From assembly GCF_019192735.1 (NCBI RefSeq), contig NZ_JAHTKP010000066.1:1-39481 (forward strand): a stretch of 39,481 bases of DNA, given 5' to 3'. Below, one piece after another: positions 8,738 to 15,631 of the stretch. The translations under genes and the position numbers were made by a program. How positions within the stretch are numbered: the first letter of the stretch is position 1; every line of letters starts with the position of its first letter. The notes below the pieces were generated by a model that worked only from the letters and a program-made list of their open reading frames with translations, had not been told where the DNA came from and ran no database searches. The DNA comes from Kitasatospora aureofaciens (GTDB lineage: Bacteria > Actinomycetota > Actinomycetes > Streptomycetales > Streptomycetaceae).

Positions 8738-9775
8738 TCACGCCTCCTGGACGAGCTCCCGGCCGCCGGAACGCGGGCCGCGCAGGACGGCGAGGAAGGT
8801 GACCGCGACGCCGAGCACCGCCCACACCACGAGCACCAGGAGCGGCATCGCCAGGTTGGTGGAGCCGAAGTAGGCGATCGACTTGGCCGCGGCGGTACCG
8901 GCACCGTTCGGGATCCAGGAGCCGATCGCCCGCCAGAACGGTGGCATCATCGGCGCGGGGTAGACCCCGCCCGCGCTCGGGTTGCCGAGCACGACGAAGA
9001 CCAGCACCGCGATGCCGATGCCGATGATGTCGAACAGGCACTGCAGCGCCATGGTGAACGCGCCGACCGTGAACACCACCAGGGCGCCCACCGCCGACAG
9101 GCTGAGGATCGAGCCGGGCAGCGCGTCCAGGACCGGACCGGCGATCAGGGTGCCGAAGACGCCGGCCGCGATCGAGTACAGCGCCAGCACGCCGAGCCGG
9201 ATCACCGCGCGGTGGGTGTTGGCCGGCTTGGAGCCGGCACTGATGCCGAGGATCGAGGCGACCAGGTAGCCGCCGACGCACCAGCCGATCACCAGGTAGA
9301 AGGCGGAGAGGCCGTTGGTGTCGCCCTTGGCGAGCGGGACCACGTCCTCGACCTTGACCGTGCGGCCCTGGCTCTTCTCCAGCGCGACCGTGATCGTCTC
9401 GGCGGCCTTGGCCGCGGACGGGCCGCGGGCGCCGCCGGTCAGCAGGGTGTCCTCGGTGCCGGCCGGGTTCACGACCAGCGCCGCGTAGATCTTCCGGTCC
9501 TTGATCTGCTGGGTGGCGGTCTCCGCGTCCGGCGCGGTGACGGCCTTGACGGCGTCGTTCGGCACCGAGTCCAGCGCCTGGACCAGCTTCGGGGAGACCT
9601 GCGGCGGGGCGACCACCGCGATCGACAGGTTGTGCGGGGTCGGGTGGTGCAGCGCCCCGACGTACGAGGTGATGAAACCGAGCTGGAGCAGCAGCACGGC
9701 GATCACCAGCAGTGCCGCGCGCGGCGTGACCGCTCCCTTCAGTTCGGCGACGAAACCCTGCCCCGGGGCGGCCAT
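8738..9775 (-). CDS. DUF3533/YhgE-Pip-like multi-pass membrane protein
   Basis: This is a 345-residue protein with one N-terminal transmembrane helix (about residues 18-38), a long extracytoplasmic domain (about 40-165) and about five C-terminal helices, the layout of the YhgE/Pip and ABC-2-permease-like DUF3533 family. Members often sit next to MarR or TetR regulators and drug-efflux genes and are thought to take part in export, but the function is unproven. The second of two close ATGs was taken (start 9775, MAAPGQGF) because AAGGAG is six bases before it and touches the first ATG. It is divergent from the MarR gene, with two palindromes between them, so it is probably controlled by that regulator. 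It may work with the DHA2 transporter downstream of marR. Confidence 0.8.
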   Translation of the reverse strand: MAAPGQGFVAELKGAVTPRAALLVIAVLLLQLGFITSYVGALHHPTPHNLSIAVVAPPQVSPKLVQALDSVPNDAVKAVTAPDAETATQQIKDRKIYAALVVNPAGTEDTLLTGGARGPSAAKAAETITVALEKSQGRTVKVEDVVPLAKGDTNGLSAFYLVIGWCVGGYLVASILGISAGSKPANTHRAVIRLGVLALYSIAAGVFGTLIAGPVLDALPGSILSLSAVGALVVFTVGAFTMALQCLFDIIGIGIAVLVFVVLGNPSAGGVYPAPMMPPFWRAIGSWIPNGAGTAAAKSIAYFGSTNLAMPLLVLVVWAVLGVAVTFLAVLRGPRSGGRELVQEA

Positions 9776-9811
9776 CCACATCTCCTTGCGTATAGGGGGA
9801 AAGCGGATACT

Positions 9812-9823
9812 TTCGCTAGCGAA
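9812..9823. promoter_or_regulatory. Palindrome TTCGCTAGCGAA, candidate MarR operator
   Basis: This is a 12-base perfect palindrome in the 128-base divergent region between the DUF3533-like gene and the MarR gene, immediately next to a second perfect palindrome. The position suits control of both genes. Confidence 0.55.
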
Positions 9824-9842
9824 TACTTCATACCATGAAGTA
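9824..9842. promoter_or_regulatory. Palindrome TACTTCAT-ACC-ATGAAGTA, candidate MarR operator
   Basis: This is a perfect inverted repeat with eight-base arms and a three-base centre, directly abutting the TTCGCTAGCGAA palindrome. It has the size and AT-rich character of MarR-family operators and lies 61 bases before the marR start. Confidence 0.65.
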
Positions 9843-9903
9843 GTTGGCTTGTCGCACCTCGCGCGCCGGGTTCCGGCCACTGCGGCTGCGGGATACTGGC
9901 GCG

Positions 9904-10383
9904 GTGAGTGCGGAGAGTGGCGAGGAAGCCCTGCTGGCGGTGGAGCGCGAGGTCGCGCTGATGTTCCGGCGCGGGCGGGCCAGGGTCGCGGAGCTGTCCC
10001 GCCGGGTGCACCCGGAGCTGGAGGGCATGGCGTACAGCATGCTCGGCTACGTCGAGCAGGCCGGGCGCGTGCGGGTGACGGACGTGGGCGTGCACTTCGC
10101 GGTGGGCAAGGCCACCGTGAGCCGGCAGATCCGGGCGCTGGAGGAGCTGGGCCTGGTCGCCCGGGAGGCGGATCCGCTGGACCGGCGGGCCGCGTTCGTC
10201 TCGCTGACCGAGGACGGGCGGCGGCGCTTTCTGACCGCCCGGGATGTCCGGATGCAGCGGGTGCGCGAGGTGCTGGGCGGCTGGTCGCCGGAGGATGTGG
10301 TCCGCTTCGCGGAGCTGCTGCACCGGTTCAACGACGTGATCGGAGACCCCTCGGCGGAGCGCGGAGAGCCCTCGGTGGAGTGA
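9904..10383 (+). CDS. MarR-family transcriptional regulator
   Basis: This is a 159-residue winged-helix repressor: an N-terminal dimerisation helix, then VRVTDVGVHFAVGKATVSRQ (recognition helix near residues 66-80) and the wing EADPLDRRAAFVSLTEDGRR, which has the DxRxxxxxLT pattern of MarR proteins, and a C-terminal dimerisation helix. The GTG at 9904 (MSAESGEEAL) gives the usual family length; an upstream in-frame ATG at 9844 lies close to the operator palindrome. It is divergent from the DUF3533-like gene and followed by a DHA2 exporter. Its last codons and the stop lie in a 21-base tandem repeat, so the C-terminus (PSAERGEPSVE) is repeat-encoded and probably not essential. Confidence 0.88.
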   Translation: MSAESGEEALLAVEREVALMFRRGRARVAELSRRVHPELEGMAYSMLGYVEQAGRVRVTDVGVHFAVGKATVSRQIRALEELGLVAREADPLDRRAAFVSLTEDGRRRFLTARDVRMQRVREVLGGWSPEDVVRFAELLHRFNDVIGDPSAERGEPSVE

Positions 10384-10403
10384 GGAGAGCCCTCTGTGGA
10401 GTG
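10341..10403 (+). repeat. Three 21-bp tandem repeats across the marR stop codon
   Basis: Three diverged units (10341-10361, 10362-10382, 10383-10403) of the form CGGAGAGCCCTCGGTGGAGTG are present. The unit length is seven codons, so each added copy keeps the frame. The TGA stop is formed at a unit junction and is repeated after the last unit. Confidence 0.8.
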
Positions 10404-10410
10404 AGGGGTG

Positions 10411-10450
10411 AGCCCGGCGGGGCCCGTGTGGTGCGGGGGTCGGCCGGGCT
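10411..10450 (+). terminator. Candidate terminator after marR
   Basis: AGCCCGGC (10411-10418) pairs with GCCGGGCT (10443-10450), followed by TTGCTT. The loop is 24 bases, so this is a moderate call. Confidence 0.5.
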
Positions 10451-10469
10451 TTGCTTCGGCTTGAAGAAA

Positions 10470-10512
10470 GTTGCCTAAGTCAACCATTTGCCCTATGGTT
10501 GCTTAAGGCAAC
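10470..10512. promoter_or_regulatory. Promoter and double-palindrome operator of the DHA2 transporter
   Basis: A -35 TTGCCT (10471-10476) and a -10 TATGGT (10494-10499) are spaced exactly 17 bases. The same region forms a large imperfect inverted repeat: 10470-10487 (GTTGCCTAAGTCAACCAT) against 10495-10512 (ATGGTTGCTTAAGGCAAC). Each arm is itself a near palindrome of the TTGC-TTAAG-GCAA kind typical of MarR-family sites. A repressor on these arms would cover both the -35 and the start point. The motif differs from the palindromes in front of marR. Confidence 0.75.
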
Positions 10513-10529
10513 GAATTTTAAGGACGCAG

Positions 10530-12083
10530 ATGACCGTGACCACCGAGGCCGCGACCGGCACGGCCGCCGCCGTCGACGACCGACCGATGACCCACCGGCA
10601 GGTGATGGAAGCGCTGTCCGGCCTGCTGCTCGGCCTGTTCGTGGCCGTGCTCTCGTCGACCGTCGTCTCCAACGCCCTGCCGCACATCCTCACCGACCTG
10701 CACGGCGGCCAGTCCGCCTACACCTGGGTGATCACCGCGGCCCTGCTCACCCTCACCGCCTCCACCCCGATCTGGGGCAAGCTCTCCGACCTCGCCAGCA
10801 AGAAGCTGCTGCTCCAGATCGCCCTGGCGATCTACATCGCCACCTCCGCCCTGGCCGGCCTCTCCCAGAACACCGGTGAGCTGATTGCCTGCCGCGCCCT
10901 GCAGGGGATCGGCGCCGGCGGTGTCGTCGCGCTGGGCCAGATCTGCCTGGCCGCGATGGTCCCGCCGCGCGAACGCGGCCGGTACAGCGGCTACTTCGGC
11001 GCGGTCTTCGCCCTGGCCACCATCGGCGGTCCGCTGATCGGCGGTGTCATCGTGGACACCTCCTGGCTCGGCTGGCGCTGGTGCTTCTACGTCGGCATCC
11101 CGTTCGCGCTGGCCGCGATCGCGGTGGTGCAGCGCACCCTCAAGCTGCCGGTGGTCAGGCGCAAGGCGAAGATCGACTACCTGGGCGCGCTGGTCATCAC
11201 CGGCGCCGTCAGCCTGCTGATGATCTGGATCACCCTGGCCGGCAAGAACTACGACTGGGTGTCCTGGCAGACCACGGCCATGGTCGGCGGCGGCCTGCTG
11301 CTGGGCGCGCTCGCCGTCGTGATCGAGCGCCGCGCCGCCGAGCCGGTCATCCCGCCGGACCTGTTCCGGTACCGCACCGTCGCCCTGGCCGCGCTGGCCA
11401 GCGTGCTGGTCGGCGTCGGGATGTACGGCGCGACCACCTTCCTCAGCCAGTACTTCCAGCTGGCCCGGGACAAGTCCCCGACGATGGCCGGCCTGATGAC
11501 CCTGCCGATGATCCTCGGCCTGGCGGTCTCCTCCACCGTCGCCGGCCGGCTGATCACCAAGTACGGCAAGTGGAAGGCCTACCTGGTCTCCGGTACGGCG
11601 CTGCTCGCGATCGGCTTCGGCCTGCTCGGCACTGCCCGCGCCGACACGAACTACGGGCTGCTCTCCGTCTACATGGCGATCACCGGCATCGGCCTCGGCC
11701 TGACCATGCAGAACCTGGTGCTCGCGGTGCAGAACACCGTGCCCCGCCACGAGCTGGGCGCTGCCAGCTCGGTCGTCACCTTCTTCCGCACCATGGGCGG
11801 CGCGATGGGCGTCTCCGCGCTCGGCGCGCTGATGACCAACAAGGTCGGCCACTACCTCGCGGAGAATCTGGCCGCCGCGCACGTCCCGGCCGGGCACGCG
11901 GTGGCCGGCGGCGGCATCCCGGACCTGCACAAGCTGCCCGCCCCGATCCTCCCGCTGGTGACGGACGCCTTCGGGCACGGCGTCGGCACGGTTTTCCTGT
12001 GGGCCGCGCCGTTCGCGCTGCTGGCGTTCATCACGGTGCTGTTCATCAAGGAGACCGCGCTGAAGACCAGTCAGCAGAGCTGA
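10530..12083 (+). CDS. DHA2-family (14-TMS) MFS multidrug exporter
   Basis: This is a 517-residue transporter with 14 predicted transmembrane helices, of the proton-driven drug:H+ antiporter DHA2 type (EmrB/QacA-like). Family motifs seen are motif A WGKLSDLASKKLLLQ in the loop after helix two, RALQGIGAGGVVALGQ (motif B) in helix four and GPLIGGVIVD (motif C) in helix five. It ends with a long extracytoplasmic loop before the last helix. The ATG at 10530 follows AAGGACGCAG. It probably exports a toxic compound, perhaps a natural product. A strong operator-promoter lies directly upstream and the MarR gene is on the same strand, so ligand-induced derepression is the likely control. A terminator follows, so it is a single-gene unit. 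Confidence 0.93.
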   Translation: MTVTTEAATGTAAAVDDRPMTHRQVMEALSGLLLGLFVAVLSSTVVSNALPHILTDLHGGQSAYTWVITAALLTLTASTPIWGKLSDLASKKLLLQIALAIYIATSALAGLSQNTGELIACRALQGIGAGGVVALGQICLAAMVPPRERGRYSGYFGAVFALATIGGPLIGGVIVDTSWLGWRWCFYVGIPFALAAIAVVQRTLKLPVVRRKAKIDYLGALVITGAVSLLMIWITLAGKNYDWVSWQTTAMVGGGLLLGALAVVIERRAAEPVIPPDLFRYRTVALAALASVLVGVGMYGATTFLSQYFQLARDKSPTMAGLMTLPMILGLAVSSTVAGRLITKYGKWKAYLVSGTALLAIGFGLLGTARADTNYGLLSVYMAITGIGLGLTMQNLVLAVQNTVPRHELGAASSVVTFFRTMGGAMGVSALGALMTNKVGHYLAENLAAAHVPAGHAVAGGGIPDLHKLPAPILPLVTDAFGHGVGTVFLWAAPFALLAFITVLFIKETALKTSQQS

Positions 12084-12103
12084 GCTACCACGCGGGGCAT
12101 GTG

Positions 12104-12143
12104 AAAGGGCCGGGGAACGGTGAGATCCGTTCCCCGGCCCTTT
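12104..12143. terminator. Strong bidirectional terminator between DHA2 exporter and small membrane gene
   Basis: A perfect 17-base stem, AAAGGGCCGGGGAACGG (12104-12120) with its complement at 12127-12143, has a TGAGAT loop. It ends in TTT on one strand and in TTT on the other, serving both convergent genes. Confidence 0.92.
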
Positions 12144-12161
12144 CGCGTGCGGTGCGGGCGA

Positions 12162-12407
12162 CTACTGCGCGGCCATCAGCACCAGCCCGTAGACGACGGC
12201 CGCGGCGCAGACGCCGAAGCAGGCGTACGCGCCGGCCAGCGCCAGCCGGCCGCCGCCGGCCGGGGCGGTCTCGCCCTCGCGGGTGGTCAGCGCGGCCTCG
12301 CGGCGGGACAGGGCCAGGATGCCGAGCGCGAAGACCGCGACCACGGCGACGGTGATGCCGAAGCTGGCGCCGGCGGTCTGGGCCAGCGCGTTCCACTTGA
12401 TGTGCAT
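12162..12407 (-). CDS. Small membrane protein in the pit operon
   Basis: This is an 81-residue protein with two hydrophobic segments (about residues 11-33 and 55-78) joined by a polar Arg/Glu-rich loop (SRREAALTTREGE). The ATG at 12407 has AGGAG nine bases upstream. It begins 26 bases after the phosphate transporter stop, on the same strand, so it is co-transcribed. Similar small proteins follow pit genes in other streptomycetes (SCO1846 type). It may be an accessory or stabilising subunit, but no function is known to me. Confidence 0.8.
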   Translation of the reverse strand: MHIKWNALAQTAGASFGITVAVVAVFALGILALSRREAALTTREGETAPAGGGRLALAGAYACFGVCAAAVVYGLVLMAAQ

Positions 12408-12433
12408 GGTGAGTGCTCCTCAGCCGGCCGTGC

Positions 12434-13636
12434 TCAGGCCGCGACCGTGGTCGAGGCGGGGGTGGGGGCGTTCGCGGGGGCGACGGCCGGGTTCACGTCG
12501 ACCGGGACCGGGGCCTCGACCGGGGTGACGTCGCTGACGTCGTTGACGTTGTCCGCGCTGACCGGCTGGCGGCGCGAGATCATCCACATCGCGCCCGAGC
12601 CGGCGACCAGGACGGCGCCGACCAGCGCCACGCCCCAGGTGCCCTGCTGGGCCACCAGCGCCGCGCCGCCGGAGACCAGGGCGGCGGCCGGCAGGGTCAG
12701 GCCCCAGGTGTAGACCATGCGGCGGACCATGCTCCAGCGCAGCTCCGGCTTCGGGCCGCCGAGGCCGGCGCCCATGATGCCGCCGGTGCAGACCTGGGTG
12801 GTGGAGAGGCCGAAGCCCATGTGCGACGAGGTGAGGATGACGGTCGAGACGGCCGACTCGGAGGCGAAGCCCTGCGGCGGCTGGATGTCCGCCAGGCCCT
12901 TGCCCATCGAGCGGATGATCCGCCAGCCGCCCATGTAGGTGCCGAGCGCGATCGCGGCACCCGCCGAGACGATCACCCAGGTGGGGGGCAGCGCGCCCTT
13001 CGGCAGGGCGCCGACCGAGACCAGGGTCAGGGTGATGATGCCCATCGTCTTCTGGGCGTCGTTGGTGCCGTGCGCGAGCGAGATCAGCGAGGACGAGAAG
13101 ATCTGGCCGGTCTTGAAGCCCTTGGTGGTGGCGGCGTCGTTGCCCTTGCGGGTGATCGCGTAGGCGAGCTTGGTGGCGCCCCAGGAGGCCAGGCCGGCGA
13201 CGACCGGGGAGGCGACCGCCGGGATGATGATCTTGGTGGTCACGGTGTCGAAGTTGACGCCGTTCATGCCGACGCCCACGATCGTGGCGCCGATCAGGCC
13301 ACCGTAGAGCGCGTGCGAGGAGCTGGACGGCAGGCCGCGCAGCCAGGTCAGCAGGTTCCACAGGATCGCGCCGACCAGTGCGGCGAAGATGATCTCGGGG
13401 TGGATGCCGGCCTTCTCGTTGACGATGCCGCCGGAGATGGTGGTGGCGACCTTCACGGACAGGAACGCGCCCGCGAAGTTGAGGGCGGCCGCGATGGTGA
13501 CCGCGACCTTCGGCCGGAGGGCTCCCGTCGCGATCGCGGTGGCGGACGCGTTGGCGGTGTCGTGGAACCCGTTGGTGAAGTCGAAGGCGAGCGCCGTGAT
13601 GATCACAACGGCTACCAGGAACGAGATGTGTTCCAT
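12434..13636 (-). CDS. pit: Low-affinity inorganic phosphate transporter (Pit family)
   Basis: This is a 400-residue permease of the PiT family, which takes up metal-phosphate complexes in symport with protons. Both family signature motifs are present: DFTNGFHDTANASAT near the N-terminus (about residues 19-33) and SLAHGTNDAQKTMGI in the second half. About ten transmembrane helices are visible, followed by a Pro/Val/Ala-rich cytoplasmic tail (last 50 residues). The ATG at 13636 gives the conserved N-terminus MEHISFL; the ribosome binding site is weak. The gene resembles S. coelicolor pitH2 (SCO1845) in sequence style and in its small partner gene. A PHO box lies 60 bases upstream, so PhoP should control it. 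Confidence 0.93.
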   Translation of the reverse strand: MEHISFLVAVVIITALAFDFTNGFHDTANASATAIATGALRPKVAVTIAAALNFAGAFLSVKVATTISGGIVNEKAGIHPEIIFAALVGAILWNLLTWLRGLPSSSSHALYGGLIGATIVGVGMNGVNFDTVTTKIIIPAVASPVVAGLASWGATKLAYAITRKGNDAATTKGFKTGQIFSSSLISLAHGTNDAQKTMGIITLTLVSVGALPKGALPPTWVIVSAGAAIALGTYMGGWRIIRSMGKGLADIQPPQGFASESAVSTVILTSSHMGFGLSTTQVCTGGIMGAGLGGPKPELRWSMVRRMVYTWGLTLPAAALVSGGAALVAQQGTWGVALVGAVLVAGSGAMWMISRRQPVSADNVNDVSDVTPVEAPVPVDVNPAVAPANAPTPASTTVAA

Positions 13637-13695
13637 ACCCAAACAATCGTCGTAGTTGTCGCACGGACGTTGGTGTCGAGCGTGACCGTAGGCAG

Positions 13696-13717
13696 GTTTG
13701 GTAAACGGAAGGTGAAC
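13696..13717 (-). promoter_or_regulatory. PHO box (PhoP operator) of the pit operon
   Basis: Read on the minus strand there are two contiguous 11-base direct repeat units, GTTCACCTTCC (13717-13707) and GTTTACCAAAC (13706-13696). The Streptomyces PhoP unit has a conserved GTTCACC heptamer, matched 7/7 and 6/7 here at the correct 11-base period. Confidence 0.85.
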
Positions 13718-13840
13718 TGACCCGGGAATCGTGGTTCCGATGGTGTCCTGGCGATGGCCGGAATCTTTCGGAATGGTGACCCAGGTCGCGCTGAGCTGGA
13801 CATTAGCGAAGATCGCCCCGCTTCGCTCCGGTTTGCTGAG

Positions 13841-13855
13841 ACCTGTCTCACAGGT
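13841..13855. promoter_or_regulatory. Palindrome ACCTGT-CTC-ACAGGT upstream of the NlpC/P60 gene
   Basis: This is a 15-base perfect inverted repeat, about 130 bases upstream of the start of the secreted hydrolase. It overlaps GAGAC-CT-GTCTC. It could be an operator; the binding protein is unknown. Confidence 0.4.
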
Positions 13856-13984
13856 GAACGGAGAGATGAAGGGAGAATTCATCTGCCAGTCCTGGCGCGC
13901 TCTGTTTCCGACGGGTAACCCATGGGAGGATCGGCCGGGATCCGGGGAACCCGGGGACAGGGGCTGGGCGGGGAGGACGAACCC

Positions 13985-15550
13985 ATGGGCGGGGCTGAAC
14001 GGCGCACCGAGACGGCAGAGGTACGACCCTGGGTGCGGGCCGCCCTCCGCTGCGGAGCCGTCCTCGCGGCCGCCGCGCTGGCGCTCCCGCTCGCAACCCA
14101 GGCCGCGTACGCCGCCCCCGACCCGGGAACCCCCGGCGTCACCGCGAGCCCCGGCGACGACCCGCTCGCCGCCGCCAAGGCCACCCTCGGCCCGCTGCTC
14201 GACCAGCTGCACACCCTCTACCAGAGCGCCGAGGCCGCCACCGAGCAGTACAACGGCGCGGTGGCCAAGGTCGCCGAGCAGCAGGCCGCGCTCACCGACC
14301 TCCAGGGCCGGCTCGACCGCCAGCAGAAGCAGGTCGACGCCGGCACCGACATCGCCTCCCAGCTCGCCGCCGCCCAGTACCGCAACGGCGCCGCCTCCGC
14401 CTACGCCGAACTGCTGCTCTCCAAGGACCCGTACGAGGCGGTCACGATCGCCGAACTGCTCTCCGCCGCCAGCCGCTCGCAGTCCGAGTTCCTGGACCGG
14501 CTCAAGAGCGACCGCGACGCGCTGGCCGGGCTGAAGAAGCAGACCGAGGACGCGCTCAAGACGTCGCAGACGCTCGTCGCCCAGCAGGAGGCAGCCAAGG
14601 CCAAGGTCGCCACCGACCTCGCCGCCGTCGAGCAGCTGGTCTCCTCGCTCACCGGCGCCCAGCGCGCCGACCTGGAGAAGCTGGAGAAGGCCAAGGCCGA
14701 CGAGGCCCAGCTCGCCCTCCTCGCCTCCGGCGCCCTCGGTCAGGGCGAGCGCACCCCCTCGCTGGCCGGCCGCGCCGCCGTCGCGTTCGCGCTCGCCCAG
14801 CTCAACAAGCCCTACCTGTGGGGCGGATTCGGCCCGGAGTCCTACGACTGCTCCGGCCTCACCTCGCAGGCCTGGCTGCACGCCGGGAAGCCGATCCCCC
14901 GCACCAGCCAGGAGCAGTGGGCGCAGCTCCAGCACATCCCGCTGAACCAGATCCGCCCCGGCGATCTGGTCGTCTACTTCGAGGGCGCCACGCACGTCGC
15001 GATGTACATCGGCGGCGGGCTGATCGTCCAGGCGCCCCGGCCGGGTGCCGTGATCAAGGTGTCGCCGATCGGCTCGATGCCGATCCTCGGGGCCGTCCGG
15101 CCGGACCCGTCCGGCGCGGCCGACGACGCCGGCGGCGCCTGGAAGGTGCCCGACCTGCCCGCCGGTTGGGACACCGTCACCCCGATCGCCCCGACCCCGG
15201 CCGAGCAGCGGCCGCCCGTCCCGGCGCCGAGCACGCCGCCCGCCCCCGGGACGCCGTCCACGACCCCGGGCACGCCGTCGACCACGCCGGGGACGCCGAC
15301 CGGGACCGGGACCGGGACCGGCACGCCGTCCGGGACGGGCTCGCCGACCGGGACGCCGTCGGGGACGGGCACGCCGACGCCGTCCGGCACGGGCACGCCC
15401 ACGGGGACGCCGACCGGTACGCCCACGCCCACCGGCACGGGCACGCCGACCACGACCGGGACGCCCACGCCGACCGGCACCGCCACCACCAGCACCTCGA
15501 CGCCGGGCAGCGCCACGGCGACGCTGCCGCTCGGCGGCCTGCTGCACTGA
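13985..15550 (+). CDS. Secreted NlpC/P60 peptidoglycan endopeptidase with coiled coil
   Basis: This is a 521-residue exported cell-wall hydrolase expected to cut stem-peptide bonds of peptidoglycan. It has a signal peptide (residues 1-44, cut near AYAA), a long coiled coil (about 65-250) that probably holds the enzyme inactive or at the division complex, and an NlpC/P60 domain (about 262-375). The domain has catalytic Cys289 in YDCSGLTS and His337 in THVAMYIG; the third polar position appears to be Gln in IVQAPRPG. A 110-residue tail of TPTGTGTPSGT type follows, like a wall-spanning linker. The ATG at 13985 was taken because GGGGAGG precedes it; an in-frame ATG at 13922 has no such site. It resembles the RipA/RipC class of actinobacteria. 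Confidence 0.9.
   Translation: MGGAERRTETAEVRPWVRAALRCGAVLAAAALALPLATQAAYAAPDPGTPGVTASPGDDPLAAAKATLGPLLDQLHTLYQSAEAATEQYNGAVAKVAEQQAALTDLQGRLDRQQKQVDAGTDIASQLAAAQYRNGAASAYAELLLSKDPYEAVTIAELLSAASRSQSEFLDRLKSDRDALAGLKKQTEDALKTSQTLVAQQEAAKAKVATDLAAVEQLVSSLTGAQRADLEKLEKAKADEAQLALLASGALGQGERTPSLAGRAAVAFALAQLNKPYLWGGFGPESYDCSGLTSQAWLHAGKPIPRTSQEQWAQLQHIPLNQIRPGDLVVYFEGATHVAMYIGGGLIVQAPRPGAVIKVSPIGSMPILGAVRPDPSGAADDAGGAWKVPDLPAGWDTVTPIAPTPAEQRPPVPAPSTPPAPGTPSTTPGTPSTTPGTPTGTGTGTGTPSGTGSPTGTPSGTGTPTPSGTGTPTGTPTGTPTPTGTGTPTTTGTPTPTGTATTSTSTPGSATATLPLGGLLH
15225..15520 (+). repeat. Thr/Pro/Gly low-complexity coding repeat
   Basis: A tract of degenerate hexamers (ACGCCG, ACCGGG, GGCACG and variants) encodes about 95 residues made almost only of Gly, Thr, Pro and Ser at the end of the NlpC/P60 protein. 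Such tracts are prone to length change by slippage or recombination. Confidence 0.8.
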
Positions 15551-15571
15551 CTCCGCACTCACTCCGTCACG

Positions 15572-15611
15572 ACGAGGCCGCCCGACGTCAGGTGACGTCG
15601 GGCGGCCTCGT
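15572..15611. terminator. Very strong bidirectional terminator
   Basis: ACGAGGCCGCCCGACGTCA (15572-15590) pairs perfectly with 15593-15611 over 19 bases; the two-base centre means the tip opens to a small loop. It lies between the convergent NlpC/P60 and oxidoreductase genes. Confidence 0.92.
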
Positions 15612-15631
15612 TGGTGCAGGGGGCCCGGGAG

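Larger units (their letters stand above)
13637..13984. other. Divergent region between pit and the NlpC/P60 gene
   Basis: This is 348 bases without a gene, shared by divergent genes. It contains the PHO box (13696-13717), a hairpin AGCGAAG-N9-CTTCGCT (13805-13827) and a palindrome ACCTGT-CTC-ACAGGT (13841-13855). The last two are nearer the NlpC/P60 gene. No complete riboswitch could be built from the sequence. Confidence 0.6.

Noticed and set aside
13940..13984. Possible ydaO (cyclic di-AMP) riboswitch before the NlpC/P60 gene, suggested by GGGGAACCC
   Set aside because: Only about 30 bases lie between this motif and the start codon; the other conserved parts of the riboswitch are missing.
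13637..15562. Open frame joining antisense NlpC/P60 sequence to the Pit protein
   Set aside because: Pit has a conserved start MEHISFL at 13636; the rest is the shadow of the hydrolase gene.
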